Program-made: the position numbers and the translations under genes
Notes under the pieces: generated by a model
Seen by the model: the letters and a program-made list of their open reading frames with translations, nothing else
What the model was told of the DNA's origin: nothing
The model's database searches: none
NCBI GenBank assembly: GCA_963640555.1
Contig: CAVHZB010000082.1
Location: forward strand, 1-13,696
Direction: 5' to 3'
From: F23-B02 sp963640555
Lineage (GTDB): Bacteria; Bacillota; Clostridia; Oscillospirales; Oscillospiraceae
DNA length: 13,696 nt
Shown here: positions 13,654 to 13,696 of the stretch, piece after piece
Layout: each line of letters starts with the position of its first letter
How positions within the stretch are numbered: the first letter of the stretch is position 1

Positions 13654-13696
13654 ATGACAAGAAGATACAAGACGATGGACGGCAACGAGGCGGCGG
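13654..13696 (+). CDS. nifJ: Pyruvate:ferredoxin (flavodoxin) oxidoreductase, N-terminal fragment cut by the window
   Basis: Only 14 codons are present (MTRRYKTMDGNEAA), ending at the window edge. The segment closely resembles the start of PFOR/NifJ proteins (typically KxKTMDGNxAAAHVAY), the enzymes that oxidise pyruvate to acetyl-CoA and CO2 with reduction of ferredoxin in anaerobes. The ATG at 13654-13656 is preceded by GGAGG at 13642-13646. It is divergent from the Gls24-family gene, sharing a 188-bp intergenic region. The call rests on a short motif, but this motif is distinctive; the full gene would be about 1,170 codons. Confidence 0.8.
   Translation, partial: MTRRYKTMDGNEAA

Noticed and set aside
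1..13696. Mobile elements, CRISPR arrays, phage or defence genes
   Set aside because: No direct-repeat arrays, transposase or integrase motifs, tRNA-adjacent attachment sites or known defence domains were recognised in the coding or intergenic parts.

Overview
The window looks like a chromosomal segment of a strictly anaerobic, low-GC-clade but GC-balanced Firmicute, most likely class Clostridia (gut Oscillospirales-like). Support comes from the class III (oxygen-sensitive) ribonucleotide reductase, the start of a pyruvate:ferredoxin oxidoreductase gene at the right edge, the Gls24-FakA gene pair, a DUF1002 secreted protein, strong GGAGG-type ribosome binding sites and a guanidine-I riboswitch. 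No phage, insertion sequence, CRISPR array, tRNA or rRNA was seen. Almost everything is on the minus strand. The taxonomic call is an inference from gene content, not from a marker gene.

Layout, left to right. (1) 47-916 (+): secreted DUF1002 protein, ending at a bidirectional hairpin terminator shared with the convergent operon. (2) 950-2640 (-): a guanidine-I (ykkC) riboswitch, then two small SMR-family exporters and an EamA/DMT transporter, all tightly spaced; read as a guanidinium efflux operon. (3) 2659-6689 (-): nrdG-nrdD-trxB, anaerobic dNTP synthesis. NrdD carries a glutaredoxin/thioredoxin-like domain fused at its C terminus, and the next gene encodes a thioredoxin-reductase-like flavoprotein. 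Upstream are two good NrdR boxes and one weaker mirrored copy, spaced 42-43 bp, with candidate promoters. (4) 6690-7084: 395 bp without a gene, holding these regulatory sites and the terminator of the next operon. (5) 7085-11331 (-): moaC, L-asparaginase and two FAD-dependent oxidoreductases (HI0933/BaiN-like and COG2509-like), joined by 4-bp overlaps or a 1-bp gap. (6) 11387-13465 (-): Gls24/Asp23-family protein and a FakA-like DAK2-domain protein, separated from moaC by a hairpin. (7) 13466-13653: divergent promoter region. (8) 13654-13696 (+): first codons of pyruvate:ferredoxin oxidoreductase, cut by the window edge.

Most interesting points: the riboswitch lies directly behind trxB with no visible terminator between, so its expression platform may also end the nrd transcript; the guanidine operon includes an EamA transporter besides the SMR pair; the NrdD-redoxin fusion with TrxB suggests a self-contained NADPH-to-NrdD electron path; and the nested symmetric array of NrdR-like boxes ahead of nrdG is unusual in layout. 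Individual gene families here are known; the novelty lies in the arrangements.
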